DNA of 64,000 nucleotides from DASQZK01 sp963764345 (GTDB lineage Bacteria; Bacteroidota; Bacteroidia; Bacteroidales; GCA-2748055). A program made the position numbers and the translations under genes. Within the stretch, counting starts at the first letter, position 1. Each line of letters starts with the position of its first letter. Below the pieces are notes generated by a model. It had not been told where the DNA came from and made no database searches. It saw only the letters and a list, made by a program, of their open reading frames with translations. Where the stretch lies: positions 124,001 to 188,000 of the forward strand of contig CAVXSF010000015.1 of the NCBI GenBank assembly GCA_963764345.1, written 5' to 3'. Shown piece after piece: positions 26,497 to 36,785 of this stretch.

Positions 26497-29229
26497 ATGA
26501 AGAGAAGAGATTTTATCCATGCCCTCAGCATTGGCTCAATTGCAGCCGGAACTTTCATACCCTCCAAACTGATGGCTAACGCCGAATCATATTCTTCGAC
26601 CGGAGAAAGCAGCCGTAAGAAAAATACAGGGGATAAAGATCCGCTGATCGAAAACCGTCCTTTTGACACGATGGCGCGATCAGGGATTGCTTTGGGGGGA
26701 ATCGGAACCGGCTATGTCGAGATTCATAAAGACGGCAATTTTCATAACTGGAATATCTTCAATAATGTACCTAAAGGCACCGGTCCTGTTTTTTATGTCA
26801 ACAATGCTCCTTACAGAACTGGATGGGAAGAAGGGCTGCAGTTTTTTGCCGTCAGGTATAAGGAAGAGGGGAAAGATCCCAAAATCAAACTTCTGCAACA
26901 GCCAGGAACTATAAGCGGTGGAGCTACAGATAATTACGGTAATATATATATTTTTCCATGGATGTCTCCGGTACAAAATATTCAATACAGTTCCCGTTTC
27001 CCGTTCAGCGTTTTCCGTTTCAGTGATGAAGACATGCCTTTTGAAGTGGAGATGGAAGCTTTTACGCCTTTTATCCCCCATGATGTAAAGAACTCCTCTC
27101 TTCCGGCAGCCATCTTTAATTTCAGGATGATTTCGAAAACGGACAAACCTGTCGAAGTTATGCTGATCGCTTCCCAGAGGAACCTGGTCGGGTACGATAC
27201 CAATGAAAAGTATTTCGTCTCGGAGATAGAGAAAGGCGACGGTTATATCTTTTTCAATCAGACTGCCGGTGGCATGGATGAGAAAAAGAGCAGCTACGGT
27301 CAAATGGGCATGGCCTCCCTGTCATCCGACTCATCCTACTACCTGGGCTGGAGCCATCTGCATCCTTATTATGAACAGGTATTAAGGAATAACCGGCTGC
27401 CGGATATCGACGATACCGATGGCATTGAAAGCATAGGTCAGAATGTTCCGGAATGGATGCCTCATACTGCCGGAAGGAATACTACCGACCAGAAAACAGG
27501 AAAGAAAATTGCACATCCGGGGATGAAAGGTGAGCAGAAATGTATGAGTTCACTGGCCTGCAGCGCAGTTCTCAAGCCGGGTGACCATTTTGATCATAGT
27601 TTTGTTATGTCGTGGCATTTTGCTAACCAATACAACTCCGGCCGGGCCGACGACCTGATAAGAGACGGGAAAGACGGAGATCTGATAAACTATAGTAATT
27701 ATTATACCCAATTCTTTGATAACGCAAATGACGTAGCCCGTTACCTCGTCAACAACAAAGAAGACCTGACCTACCGCACAAAGGAATTTATTGTAAACTT
27801 TTACGACAGTGATATACCCCTCTTTGTTCTCGACCAGATCAATTCACAGCTTAACACCTTTATCACCAGCGGATGGATTTCCAAAGACATGATGTTCGGT
27901 ATTCGTGAAGGCATGGCTGATGACCGCGCTTATGCAGGCATGTACACCATTGATGTGGCGCTTTACGGTTCCGTCATGATCGCAGCGCTTTTCCCGGAGC
28001 TGCAGAAATCAGCTATGCGGGCACACGCGGCTCAGCAGGGACCCAAAGGCCAAATCCATCATGCATTGCAGGTGAGTCGTCCCGGACCAGTAGATCAGAG
28101 TGATCAGCAGTTTCATCGAGTGGATATGCCTGGTAATTATGTGCAGATGGTCATGCGTGACTATTTCTGGACCAATGACCGTAAATACCTTGAGGAGTTA
28201 TGGCCTTCAATACAGAAGGCCATTGATTACATCCTGGAGGAACGGGATGCGGATCACGACCTCATGCCGGATATGACGGGCATTATGTGCAGCTACGACA
28301 ATTTTCCGATGTACGGCCTCGCTTCCTATATCCTTTCGCAGTGGCTGACGACCATGGCGAGTGCTGCAGAAGGTGCCGGCATTCTTGGCGATAAAAAAGC
28401 AGAGAAAAAGTACCGGAAGGTACTTAATAAAGGCAGCAAGATGATGGATGAGTACCTATGGAACGGAGAATACTATAACCTCTCAAACGATTACCTGGGT
28501 GAAAAGGGTATTGACAGCGGATGTCTGACTGACCAGATGGCCGGTCAGTGGATGGCTCACCAATCGGGATTGGGCTATCTCATGAATAAAGATCATGTAA
28601 AAAAAGCGATGAAATCCATATTGAATAGTTGTTTCAGACAGGATTTCGGGCTGAAAAATTTTGGTAACCCCGGCACCTGGCTTGTAGACGTGGAGCCCGA
28701 CCGTTGGGTGGATCAGTCCAACACATGCTGGACCGGCGTTGAGCTTGCATTTGCCTCATTTTTGCTTTTTGAGGGGTATTATGATGAAGCGCTGAACGTG
28801 GTTAAATCAGTAGATGACCGATACCGCAAAGCAGGATTGTACTGGAACCAGATCGAGTGCGGAGGCCATTATTTCAGACCTATGTCAGCCTGGGCTATCG
28901 TTAACGGAATGCTGGGACTGCAGATCAGATGCGGGGAATATCGTTTTGCCCCGGTGATTCCGGAAGAAAACTACCGGATGTTCTTTGCGTTTCCAGATGG
29001 AACAGCCCATTATATTGCCGAAGGTCGCAAGGTCAGACTGAAAGTTCTGACCGGGGTTTTAAAGATCAGTAAACTGGTACTGCCCGGCGCAATCTCCGAT
29101 AATGGTAATGCCGTTCTTACTATCAACGGCACAGTTTTAACAGGTTCAAAGGATAAAGAAGGTAACCTGGTTTTTACCCCGGACGGGATTCTGATTCTCG
29201 ATTCGGGCCAGGAGATAACCGTGGGGTGA
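26497..29229 (+). CDS. Tat-exported GH116-like (GBA2 family) glycosidase
   Basis: A 910-residue protein. The start MKRRDFIHALSIGSIAAGTF is a twin-arginine signal peptide, so it is probably exported folded. Residues about 60-400 match the N-terminal beta-domain of GH116 (GIALGGIGTGYVEIHKDG, FHNWNIFNN). The C-terminal DUF608/(alpha/alpha)6 domain contains REGMADDRAYAGMYTIDVAL, whose Glu aligns by eye with the GBA2 nucleophile, and MCSYDNFPMYG, whose Asp fits the acid/base. The family cleaves beta-glucosides and related sugars; the exact substrate cannot be read here. It starts a plus-strand run but has no polysaccharide-utilisation genes (SusC/SusD) beside it. Confidence 0.85.
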   Translation: MKRRDFIHALSIGSIAAGTFIPSKLMANAESYSSTGESSRKKNTGDKDPLIENRPFDTMARSGIALGGIGTGYVEIHKDGNFHNWNIFNNVPKGTGPVFYVNNAPYRTGWEEGLQFFAVRYKEEGKDPKIKLLQQPGTISGGATDNYGNIYIFPWMSPVQNIQYSSRFPFSVFRFSDEDMPFEVEMEAFTPFIPHDVKNSSLPAAIFNFRMISKTDKPVEVMLIASQRNLVGYDTNEKYFVSEIEKGDGYIFFNQTAGGMDEKKSSYGQMGMASLSSDSSYYLGWSHLHPYYEQVLRNNRLPDIDDTDGIESIGQNVPEWMPHTAGRNTTDQKTGKKIAHPGMKGEQKCMSSLACSAVLKPGDHFDHSFVMSWHFANQYNSGRADDLIRDGKDGDLINYSNYYTQFFDNANDVARYLVNNKEDLTYRTKEFIVNFYDSDIPLFVLDQINSQLNTFITSGWISKDMMFGIREGMADDRAYAGMYTIDVALYGSVMIAALFPELQKSAMRAHAAQQGPKGQIHHALQVSRPGPVDQSDQQFHRVDMPGNYVQMVMRDYFWTNDRKYLEELWPSIQKAIDYILEERDADHDLMPDMTGIMCSYDNFPMYGLASYILSQWLTTMASAAEGAGILGDKKAEKKYRKVLNKGSKMMDEYLWNGEYYNLSNDYLGEKGIDSGCLTDQMAGQWMAHQSGLGYLMNKDHVKKAMKSILNSCFRQDFGLKNFGNPGTWLVDVEPDRWVDQSNTCWTGVELAFASFLLFEGYYDEALNVVKSVDDRYRKAGLYWNQIECGGHYFRPMSAWAIVNGMLGLQIRCGEYRFAPVIPEENYRMFFAFPDGTAHYIAEGRKVRLKVLTGVLKISKLVLPGAISDNGNAVLTINGTVLTGSKDKEGNLVFTPDGILILDSGQEITVG

Positions 29230-29525
29230 TTCCTGTTTTACCAGTCTTTACCGGACCGGAAGATAGTATTCCTGGAAACAGTGGGTCATGGCCTTTTATG
29301 CGCTGTTCTTTACTTTTTTGAAAGCTGCAGAAAAGCTCTCGTACCAGATTCTCACGCAGTCAACTCTTATGCAGTTGTATTGTTAATTTATTGACTAACC
29401 ATGAAGGGTGACGTTTAAAATGTTATCACCAATGGAAACGCTTAAGTGATATTATTTTCCTAACTTGCAAAACTTTTTACAGGCCGGCATGAACGGTCCT
29501 GATAAACAAAATACCATCTATCAGC

Positions 29526-30707
29526 ATGAGATTTGACGAATTCGGATTGAACGATAAGTTACTGGATGCCATTCACTATATGAATTTTGAGACCGCCACA
29601 CAAATCCAGGTACAAGCTATTCCTGAAATAATGGCCGGAAAGGATCTGATCGCTTCCGCTCAAACCGGGACAGGCAAGACTGCGGCATTTATTCTCCCGA
29701 TCCTTGACAAGCTCACCAATCATAAATTTGATGGTATCGATACCCTTATCCTGGTGCCGACACGGGAACTTGCCTTGCAGATCGATCAGCAGATCCAGGG
29801 TTTCAGCTATTTTATTGAGATGAATTCCATAGCCGTATACGGAGGTAGTGATGGCAGTGATTGGGAACCCCAGCGGCGGGCACTGATGGGGAGTACGGAT
29901 ATCGTTGTGGCCACACCGGGAAAATTATTGTCTCACCTTAACCTGGGTTATGTCAGATTCGATCACCTGAAACATCTTATCCTGGATGAAGCCGACCGGA
30001 TGCTGGATATGGGTTTCTTCGAAGATATTCAGAGGATCATTTCCTATATTCCCAAGGAGCGGCAAACGATGATGTTCAGTGCAACGATGCCGCCCCGGAT
30101 AAGGGAACTGGCCCGTCAAATCCTGAAGAATCCGGCAGAGATCAATATTGAACTTTCCAAACCGGCAGAAGGTGTGCTCCAGGCTGTCTATCCTGTCTTC
30201 GAAAATCAGAAGATCCCGTTGATTCAGCTCCTTATCAATGATAAACCGGAATATAAAACCATACTTATTTTCTCGTCCACCAAGAGAAAAGTTACAGAAA
30301 TTGTAAGGTCCCTGAAAAACCGTGATTACAGCGTGGAAGGGATCTCCTCCGACCTGGAACAGAAACAGCGGGAAGAGGTTTTACGTGATTTTAAGGCCAG
30401 AAATACGAGGGTACTGGTTGCAACAGATGTCTTAAGCCGTGGTATTGACATCAAGGATATAGACCTGATCATCAATTTCGATGCCCCGGGTGATGCAGAA
30501 GACTATGTTCACCGTGTTGGGCGGACAGCCCGGGCTAAGGCAACGGGTGTGGCCCTTACACTGATCAATCCCGACGATATGTATAAATTCAGGAAGATCG
30601 AGCAACTGATCGGAAATGAGGTGATTAAATTGCCATTGCCCGCAGATCTGGGTAATGGTCCGGAGTGGAATGAGCGGCCTGTAGCGACAATATTCAGGTC
30701 AACGTAA
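29526..30707 (+). CDS. DEAD-box ATP-dependent RNA helicase (RhlE-like)
   Basis: A 393-residue helicase that remodels RNA. The motifs are complete and in order: Q motif (FDEFGLNDKLLDAI...TATQIQ), Walker A AQTGTGKTAA, PTRELALQ, TPGKLL, DEADRMLDMGF, SAT, VLVATDVLSRGIDI and HRVGRTARA. It ends soon after the core at FRST, without the long basic tail of many RhlE proteins, so it is a minimal form. The 296 bp upstream hold only a weak -7-like TAACTTGC near 29460. It appears to be a single-gene unit. Confidence 0.94.
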   Translation: MRFDEFGLNDKLLDAIHYMNFETATQIQVQAIPEIMAGKDLIASAQTGTGKTAAFILPILDKLTNHKFDGIDTLILVPTRELALQIDQQIQGFSYFIEMNSIAVYGGSDGSDWEPQRRALMGSTDIVVATPGKLLSHLNLGYVRFDHLKHLILDEADRMLDMGFFEDIQRIISYIPKERQTMMFSATMPPRIRELARQILKNPAEINIELSKPAEGVLQAVYPVFENQKIPLIQLLINDKPEYKTILIFSSTKRKVTEIVRSLKNRDYSVEGISSDLEQKQREEVLRDFKARNTRVLVATDVLSRGIDIKDIDLIINFDAPGDAEDYVHRVGRTARAKATGVALTLINPDDMYKFRKIEQLIGNEVIKLPLPADLGNGPEWNERPVATIFRST

Positions 30708-31033
30708 AAATTACAGGAGAAAGTCAAGATAAACGTTTCCCTGATTCCATCCTCCGGCACTCTTTCCACACGTACAGCGGGATCCCGAACCCGGTTTTCA
30801 GAATACAGCTGAATACGATCGGTGAATCATTCAAAAAAAGGAAAGCCTTGCGCAGCCTTTACCGTTACATTCTCTCATACATAATAGGTTCTGCTCAAAC
30901 CGGGTAATGAGTTGCTATGCATTGGTAACCGCATCCAACAATTCTTCCACTTATGACATTTACTGTTATACCAGGGATCATTTTCCCGGTATGCCGTTTA
31001 TTGGTCAATCTTCATTAAAGTCATCGTTGAAGC
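30708..31033. other. Intergenic region, helicase / antiporter
   Basis: I see no gene, clear terminator or promoter in these 326 bp. Confidence 0.4.
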
Positions 31034-32263
31034 ATGAATTTATATGATGCGTTTTCAATCCTCATTGTCATTACGGCCCTGTTCGCTTACCTGAATCAGA
31101 AGTTTGTCAGGTTAAACACCAGCATTGGGATTATGCTGATTGCCCTTCTTTTCTCCATCATTCTCCTGATTGCCGGGAAATTTGCTCCCGGTGTTTTTCA
31201 TGATATATCAGGGCTTATCGGAAGATTCAATTTTTCGGAATTGCTCCTTGGTTCCATGCTTAGTTTTATGCTGTTTGCGGGAGCCATTCACATCGAATTG
31301 GAGGAATTGCACAAGGAAAGGCTTTCCGTACTTTTATTTTCGACCATCGGCATTATCCTTTCATCCTTCATTATTGGGACGGGGATCTATTACTTGTTAC
31401 CCCTGTTTGGTCTTCATCCTGAGTATCTGCACTGTCTTCTTTTCGGGGTTATCATCTCCCCTACCGACCCGGTGGCGGTGCTGAGCATTCTTCAGGAATC
31501 AGGAATTCCGAAATCAACAGAACTCAAGATATCGGGCGAATCCCTTTTCAATGACGGAGTCGCGGTAGTGCTCTTTGTTACGATACATCACCTGGCCCAA
31601 AACCCGGAATCTTTTTCTGTTATCCGGGTCGGCGGATTATTTCTGAGAGAAGCGGCCGGGGGGCTTGCCCTTGGACTTTTAACGGGGTACTTAGGCTTCC
31701 TGCTGATGAAGACCATCGACAATTACAAGGTTGAAATTCTGATAACCCTGGCCATTGTGATGGGCGGCTATCTTCTGGCCAGCAGGTTGGGAGTTTCAGG
31801 GCCGCTTGCAATGGTGGCCGCGGGAATATTTATAGGAAACAGAGGGAAAAGGCTGGCGATGTCGGAAACCACCCGTGAGAACGTCAGTAAATTCTGGGAA
31901 TTGATCGATGACATTCTCAATGCCATCCTGTTCCTGCTAATCGGACTGGAACTACTGGTTATTCAGTTTATCCATAACTATGTCCTCATCGGATTGATGA
32001 CCACTATTCTTGTCCTGCTGACCCGTTTTATTTCGGTATGGATTCCCTCCCAGCTTGTCAGAATATCCAAGGAGCTAAAAATGAGAACCATTCTTATTCT
32101 GACCTGGGGCGGGCTCAGGGGCGGAATTTCCATTGCCCTGGCGTTATCACTCAAACCGGAAATGAACAAGGACCTGTGGGTTTCCCTGACTTATTTCGTA
32201 GTGGCATTTTCCATCCTGGTTCAGGGATTGACAATTAAGAAACTGTTCGGAGCCGGATCATAG
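31034..32263 (+). CDS. Na+/H+ antiporter, CPA1/NhaP type
   Basis: A 409-residue inner-membrane protein with about 12 helices. The CPA1 core is visible: SPTDPVAVLSIL (helix 4 region) and SGESLFNDGVAVVLF with the ND pair that binds the cation, then ISVWIPSQL and WGGLRGGISIALALSL near the end. It exchanges Na+ (or K+) for protons to control pH and salt. There is no C-terminal RCK domain. It stands alone on the plus strand between a helicase and a phosphoesterase. Confidence 0.93.
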   Translation: MNLYDAFSILIVITALFAYLNQKFVRLNTSIGIMLIALLFSIILLIAGKFAPGVFHDISGLIGRFNFSELLLGSMLSFMLFAGAIHIELEELHKERLSVLLFSTIGIILSSFIIGTGIYYLLPLFGLHPEYLHCLLFGVIISPTDPVAVLSILQESGIPKSTELKISGESLFNDGVAVVLFVTIHHLAQNPESFSVIRVGGLFLREAAGGLALGLLTGYLGFLLMKTIDNYKVEILITLAIVMGGYLLASRLGVSGPLAMVAAGIFIGNRGKRLAMSETTRENVSKFWELIDDILNAILFLLIGLELLVIQFIHNYVLIGLMTTILVLLTRFISVWIPSQLVRISKELKMRTILILTWGGLRGGISIALALSLKPEMNKDLWVSLTYFVVAFSILVQGLTIKKLFGAGS

Positions 32264-32325
32264 TCGTGTATTCCGGTTCGATTTTCAAACCGGGTTCCCT
32301 GTTAAAAAGAATTTAATATTTTTGA

Positions 32326-32333
32326 TATATTTG
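32326..32333 (+). promoter_or_regulatory. Exact -7 type element TATATTTG
   Basis: TATATTTG fits TAnnTTTG exactly and lies 142 bp before the metallophosphoesterase start. No TTTG is seen at the -33 position and the region is AT-rich, so it may be chance. Confidence 0.25.
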
Positions 32334-32474
32334 TTTGACAGGCCGACTCTTTCCACCGGGTAGTGTGAAGGGATTTCAAATACCCGTTTTTTCCCTGGGG
32401 TTTGAGATATTGGCCTCAAACAAAATACCTGACTGATTGTTTATTAATCCACTATTGCACTTATCCGGCCTGAT

Positions 32475-33740
32475 ATGAGAGACAATCCCGTGACAATCAT
32501 TTTCATCATCCTCATCTTTATCCTTTTAAATGATGCCTACGCCTTTCGGGGCGTTGTCCATCTTAGCCATTCCCTGGATCACCGTCAGAAGTGGTTCATC
32601 TACTCTATATTTTGGGTTGTCAGCCTACTGTCGATGTTGTGGACGGTATGGATCGCTGTCTCTTTTACCTCCTATTCCTACCAGATCACCTTCCGTCATA
32701 TAACGGTTTTCTTCGGATTTTTCATCCTTATTTACGTGCCGAAGCTCATGTTTAATGCAGTTCAGCTTTTTCAGGATGTCAGTCACCTGCTTGCGTGGCT
32801 TGTTGCCTTTCTTTTTCCTTCAGGGGGTGCCATCTCTGAAGGTGCCGTTAAAATCAGCCGGTCACAGTTTCTAGTCCAGGTGGGCATTGTATTGGCTTCC
32901 ATTCCATTTATCTCCATATTCTACGGAATATTTTTCGGAAAATACAATTATAAGGTCACCAGGGTAAGGCTCAGTTATCCCAATCTGCCTGAGAATTTCG
33001 ACGGTATGCGGTTCATCCAGTTTTCAGATCTTCATGTAGGTAGTTTCGCCCCGTATCCCGAAAGGCTTAAACCGGCCATTGACATTATAAATGACCTGAA
33101 GGCGGATTACGTTTTCTTCACCGGAGATCTGGTTAATACCATGGCTATTGAGGCAGAACCGTTTATCCCCATGCTTAAGCAGATCAAACCGAGAAAAGGC
33201 AAATATTCCATTCTCGGGAATCATGATTATGGTGAATACTACAACTGGCCGACCAAAGAGGCTCACCATGAAAATATGGAAAAACTTTTCAGGTTTGAAA
33301 AGGAAGCAGGCTTTACCCTTCTCAGGAATGAGCATGTCATGTTGCGTGAAGGTGACCAGGAGATTGCTTTAATAGGTGTGGAAAACTGGGGCCTCCCCCC
33401 TTTCCCTCAGTACGGAGATCTTCAGAAAGCCTGGGCACCGGTAAAGGATGCTCCTTTCAAGATTCTTCTTTCGCATGATCCTTCACACTGGGATGCCAAG
33501 GTACGTCCCGAGACAAAAATTGACCTTACCCTTTCCGGACATACCCATGGGATGCAGTTTGCCCTCCGGATTCCCGGATGGAGATGGAGTCCGGTTAAAT
33601 TCAGGTATCCGCGATGGGCCGGACTTTACACCGAAGGGAAACAAAACCTTTATGTAAATATCGGACTTGGATTTATTGCCTTTCCAGGCAGAGTGGGAAC
33701 ACCGCCTGAAATTACCCTGTACGAACTTCACCGGGCCTGA
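32475..33740 (+). CDS. Membrane-anchored calcineurin-like metallophosphoesterase (YkuE type)
   Basis: A 421-residue protein. The N-terminal 155 residues contain about four or five hydrophobic helices. The phosphoesterase domain (about 165-415) has all metal-binding motifs: FSDLHVG, FFTGDLVN, LGNHDYG, LSHDPSHWD and SGHTHG. Related proteins hydrolyse phosphodiester or lipid-linked phosphate substrates at the membrane; the substrate is unknown. A methyltransferase follows after 74 bp on the same strand. Confidence 0.92.
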   Translation: MRDNPVTIIFIILIFILLNDAYAFRGVVHLSHSLDHRQKWFIYSIFWVVSLLSMLWTVWIAVSFTSYSYQITFRHITVFFGFFILIYVPKLMFNAVQLFQDVSHLLAWLVAFLFPSGGAISEGAVKISRSQFLVQVGIVLASIPFISIFYGIFFGKYNYKVTRVRLSYPNLPENFDGMRFIQFSDLHVGSFAPYPERLKPAIDIINDLKADYVFFTGDLVNTMAIEAEPFIPMLKQIKPRKGKYSILGNHDYGEYYNWPTKEAHHENMEKLFRFEKEAGFTLLRNEHVMLREGDQEIALIGVENWGLPPFPQYGDLQKAWAPVKDAPFKILLSHDPSHWDAKVRPETKIDLTLSGHTHGMQFALRIPGWRWSPVKFRYPRWAGLYTEGKQNLYVNIGLGFIAFPGRVGTPPEITLYELHRA

Positions 33741-33814
33741 CCGTTTTTAAACAAAAGTACATGTTACGGTGTCTGCTATAGGATTTAAATCATCAATAAA
33801 GCAGACAAAAACGA

Positions 33815-34423
33815 ATGGAACTTAATCCGCACATCTATAATGCACTTATCGACCCGCTGCTGAAAAGCCTGCGACAGCGGGTTTACCGATCTATTGAAAA
33901 AGACAGCCGTGTTCTGGATATTGCCTGTGGCACCGGGAACCTGGCTCTCAGCCTGGCTGGCAAATGCACCCATGTTACCGGTATCGACCTTTTCGAACCG
34001 ATGGTCAGGTATGCGGCAAAGGAAGCCGGCAGGGAAGGCATTGAGAACACGGATTTTCAGGTTGCTGACGCCTCTGACCTTTCACGCTTTGACAATGATC
34101 TTTTTGATGTGGCAACCATGTCGCTGGCATTGCACCAATTCAATCCCGCTGCCCGGTGGCTTATTCTTTCCGAAGCTCTGCGTGTGGCACCTAAACTTAT
34201 CGTGGCCGACTATTCTCAGCCTATATCCTCAGGATTTCTGCGAGCAGGAGTTACCTTTGCAGAAAGAATGGCCGGTCTGGAACATTACCGGAATTTCAAT
34301 TCCTTCCGGAAGGAAGGAGGAACCAGTCGTATCGCCGGACGCATGAATTACAGGGTTACACATTCAGAACAATCCGGATCGGGTGTTTTTTCCCTGGTAA
34401 CTGTTGAGAGGAATCATGAATAA
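33815..34423 (+). CDS. Class I SAM-dependent methyltransferase
   Basis: A 202-residue methyltransferase of the UbiE/Methyltransf_11 type. Motif I is VLDIACGTGNLALSL at about 31-45, followed by the acidic ligand in VTGIDLFEPMV and motif II DLFDVATMSLALHQF. The small C-terminal half could hold a lipid or small-molecule acceptor, which cannot be told from sequence. The next gene starts within its last eight bases, so the two are probably translationally coupled. Confidence 0.9.
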   Translation: MELNPHIYNALIDPLLKSLRQRVYRSIEKDSRVLDIACGTGNLALSLAGKCTHVTGIDLFEPMVRYAAKEAGREGIENTDFQVADASDLSRFDNDLFDVATMSLALHQFNPAARWLILSEALRVAPKLIVADYSQPISSGFLRAGVTFAERMAGLEHYRNFNSFRKEGGTSRIAGRMNYRVTHSEQSGSGVFSLVTVERNHE

Positions 34424-35708
34424 TCGTTCCTCCGCAGGAACCTTAATTGAGCACATAATTTTTCAATATATTCTGAACAGGTTGAAACGATCTGACATAT
34501 TATCTGCGAATTTTATCCTTTCGGTTTTTGTGCTTATTTCAGCCATTAATCCACTGGCAAAGGCACAGGAAGAGGTTAAGATTTTTCCTTCCGGAAGTGA
34601 TACAATACTGGTTTACTCCAAAGTAACAAAAATCAGGTTTACGGTGAATTCTGTTTCCATCGCTTTCCATGACGGTGTAACGAGGGATTACGGTCTTTCA
34701 GATATCGACAGTCTGAGAAGCGGAAATATCAGGATACAAAAGACGAAGGTCATTGTAAACCAGCATAGCTCAGAAGCCTTCATACAGACCCTTATTTCCG
34801 GCAGAGTAAACCTTTACAGGAGTTATAATGGCGGAGATGAGTATTTTTATCTTGAAAAAGACAGCACGGGAATTTACTTTGTTCCCTTGCAACATTATCT
34901 GAATTATATATACCTGTTTTTTGGCGATTGCAAAGACCTAAGGCTGGATCCGAAGGGAAGTCATCCTGAACGCTTCCATTATGATTTAAATGGCTGGCTT
35001 CAGCTTGTTTCTTTTTACAACGAGAAGATGGGTAACTCCCTTGAAAAAGTGGTGTATTATAAAAAACAGCCTTTCAGTTACGAAACCTTCGCAATTGCAG
35101 GCATTTCGTTTAATACGGTGCATATGAATTCATATCCGTATAACCAGCAGAAACTCGATTATGGCTTTTCTCCGGCTGTTGGTATGATGGCGGGGGTATT
35201 GTTCCATCAGAAGATTGGTTTTTACAGCGGACTGGTCTATCAAAATCTGAACAGCACCTCAGAATTCAGTGCCATTGGATACCGTTTTGATGATAACCTG
35301 AACGAGATTGCTGTGAATGTTAAGGTGAATCTTCATTATTCACTGAATGTTTTGCAGACCCCGTTGGTATTAAGGATCATCCCTTTTCAGCGTGGGAAAG
35401 TTTCCCTTTATTTTGATGGTGGATCTGTGATCAACACACTGATCCTTAACCGTTCTCATGTTACTGCGGATGATGATTATAAGGCCGGCGTCAATTACAC
35501 ATATGATATTCAGGCTGAAAGTTTTACCATTGGATGGAATGCCGGTACGGGCATGACACTGCCGGCGTTCTCAAAGCTGCTACATATTGTTTTTAGTGTA
35601 AGCCGGGAGTCCTGGTCAATGGATCCGATTACAAGTTACCGTTTTTCCGACCCGAATTCCAGAACAACCTTTACCGGTTATACCGTTTCGGCAGGAATTG
35701 ATTTCTGA
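34416..35708 (+). CDS. Putative exported outer-membrane beta-barrel protein, unknown function
   Basis: About 430 residues. ATG 34416 (MNNRSSAG) overlaps the methyltransferase stop; 34404 is an alternative. A hydrophobic stretch, ILSVFVLISAINPLAKAQ (about residues 35-55), looks like a signal peptide, though preceded by an unusually long polar N-terminus, so the true start may be internal. The second half has alternating polar and aromatic strands (IGFYSGLVYQNL, GKVSLYFDGGSVINTL, TTFTGYTVSAGIDF) with a terminal Phe, as in outer-membrane barrels. I do not recognise the family. A hairpin follows the stop. Confidence 0.65.
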   Translation: MNNRSSAGTLIEHIIFQYILNRLKRSDILSANFILSVFVLISAINPLAKAQEEVKIFPSGSDTILVYSKVTKIRFTVNSVSIAFHDGVTRDYGLSDIDSLRSGNIRIQKTKVIVNQHSSEAFIQTLISGRVNLYRSYNGGDEYFYLEKDSTGIYFVPLQHYLNYIYLFFGDCKDLRLDPKGSHPERFHYDLNGWLQLVSFYNEKMGNSLEKVVYYKKQPFSYETFAIAGISFNTVHMNSYPYNQQKLDYGFSPAVGMMAGVLFHQKIGFYSGLVYQNLNSTSEFSAIGYRFDDNLNEIAVNVKVNLHYSLNVLQTPLVLRIIPFQRGKVSLYFDGGSVINTLILNRSHVTADDDYKAGVNYTYDIQAESFTIGWNAGTGMTLPAFSKLLHIVFSVSRESWSMDPITSYRFSDPNSRTTFTGYTVSAGIDF

Positions 35709-35727
35709 AAAACCCGGTATAAAAAAA

Positions 35728-35761
35728 GTCATGGTTCCCATCCTCTGACAGAAACCATGAC
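35728..35761 (-). terminator. Intrinsic terminator GTCATGGTT...AACCATGAC
   Basis: A 9-bp stem (35728-35736 with 35753-35761) lies between convergent genes. On the minus strand the stem is followed by seven T residues (35721-35727 on the plus strand are A), so it fits the end of the coiled-coil gene; it may also act for the plus-strand gene. Confidence 0.75.
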
Positions 35762-35805
35762 CGCGAGTCAACGAAAAACAACCTAATCAAAACATTTCTA
35801 TATCA

Positions 35806-36777
35806 TTATTTGGTTTCGATAACCATATATTTGGATAATTTCCAGAATTCCGAAGGATTCTGTATTGCGAGGTAGGTTATCTCCCCGTTGTTTTCAACAA
35901 GCTTATACGATCCTTTAGGATGTTCAGTGATCAGTTCCACTTTCCTGGAATGAACAGGGATACTGTCGGTTTGTGTAATGTCGATCTGAGTAAAATCATC
36001 TTGATTTACATTACTGCTAAGGGTTGTATTCTGGCCTAAGCCCAGGAATCCACCTTCCTTCGTCAGAACTCCCTTTTCCTTCAGTTGCTTATATGATCCG
36101 GCTGTGTAATAAGCTGTATGAAGATCATTGGTCTTAGATGCGATTTCTGTCTTCTGCATGTTCATGTCGACTTCCATCTGGCTCATCTTTTGATTAAGAT
36201 CGGCAAGCTGATAATTTTTAGTTGAAAGGGAATCTTTGAGCATAACAATATTCTGTTCCTGATTATCAACTATCTGATCAAGCGCATCGAGTTTTTTCTG
36301 CATTTCAGCAAGTTGAATGCCCGAATTTTTCAGTTTTTTATTCAGAATGTCAATTTTATTCCTGCTATCGGTAATCAAGGTGTTCATCATCTGAATATCC
36401 TTAATGATGGCTTCTTTCTTATCTTTGGTGAATTCGGGATTATCGGAATTAGCACTGATCATTTGCCTTTTCTGTTTGATTTGCTGAAGGTTCTGTTCGA
36501 TTTCGTCGAAGGCCACCATCATTTGATTCACAAGTGAATCACGGGCTGACAAATGTGTCGACAGGTTCAGGGTAGAATCCTGCAGTGTCGTATTCTTCTG
36601 AGTTAATTCAGCAAACTGTTGATTTTTTTCGTGAATCACGATTCCTCCGATCACGAAACCAGCTACTGCTACAAGGGCAATAACAACAGTCAGGATTAGC
36701 AAATTATTCCTTCTTGGCGGAACAGAATAGTTCTGCTTTTTTACCTGATCGTTGTTGTTATTTTTTGTTGTTTCCAT
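35806..36777 (-). CDS. Single-pass membrane protein with long periplasmic coiled coil, unknown function
   Basis: A 323-residue protein. The start at 36777 (METTKNNNNDQVKKQ) is fixed by a strong Shine-Dalgarno AAGGAGG at 36786-36792; an in-frame ATG at 36822 lies upstream of that site. A membrane segment (NLLILTVVIALVAVAGFVIGGI, about 27-48) is followed by 170 residues of heptad-like coiled coil rich in K, Q, L, N, then a globular end (SYKLVENNGEITYLAI, ending SKYMVIETK). The family is not recognised. It may be a cell-envelope structural or scaffold protein. It ends at a good terminator. Confidence 0.75.
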   Translation of the reverse strand: METTKNNNNDQVKKQNYSVPPRRNNLLILTVVIALVAVAGFVIGGIVIHEKNQQFAELTQKNTTLQDSTLNLSTHLSARDSLVNQMMVAFDEIEQNLQQIKQKRQMISANSDNPEFTKDKKEAIIKDIQMMNTLITDSRNKIDILNKKLKNSGIQLAEMQKKLDALDQIVDNQEQNIVMLKDSLSTKNYQLADLNQKMSQMEVDMNMQKTEIASKTNDLHTAYYTAGSYKQLKEKGVLTKEGGFLGLGQNTTLSSNVNQDDFTQIDITQTDSIPVHSRKVELITEHPKGSYKLVENNGEITYLAIQNPSEFWKLSKYMVIETK

Positions 36778-36785
36778 AATCTCAT

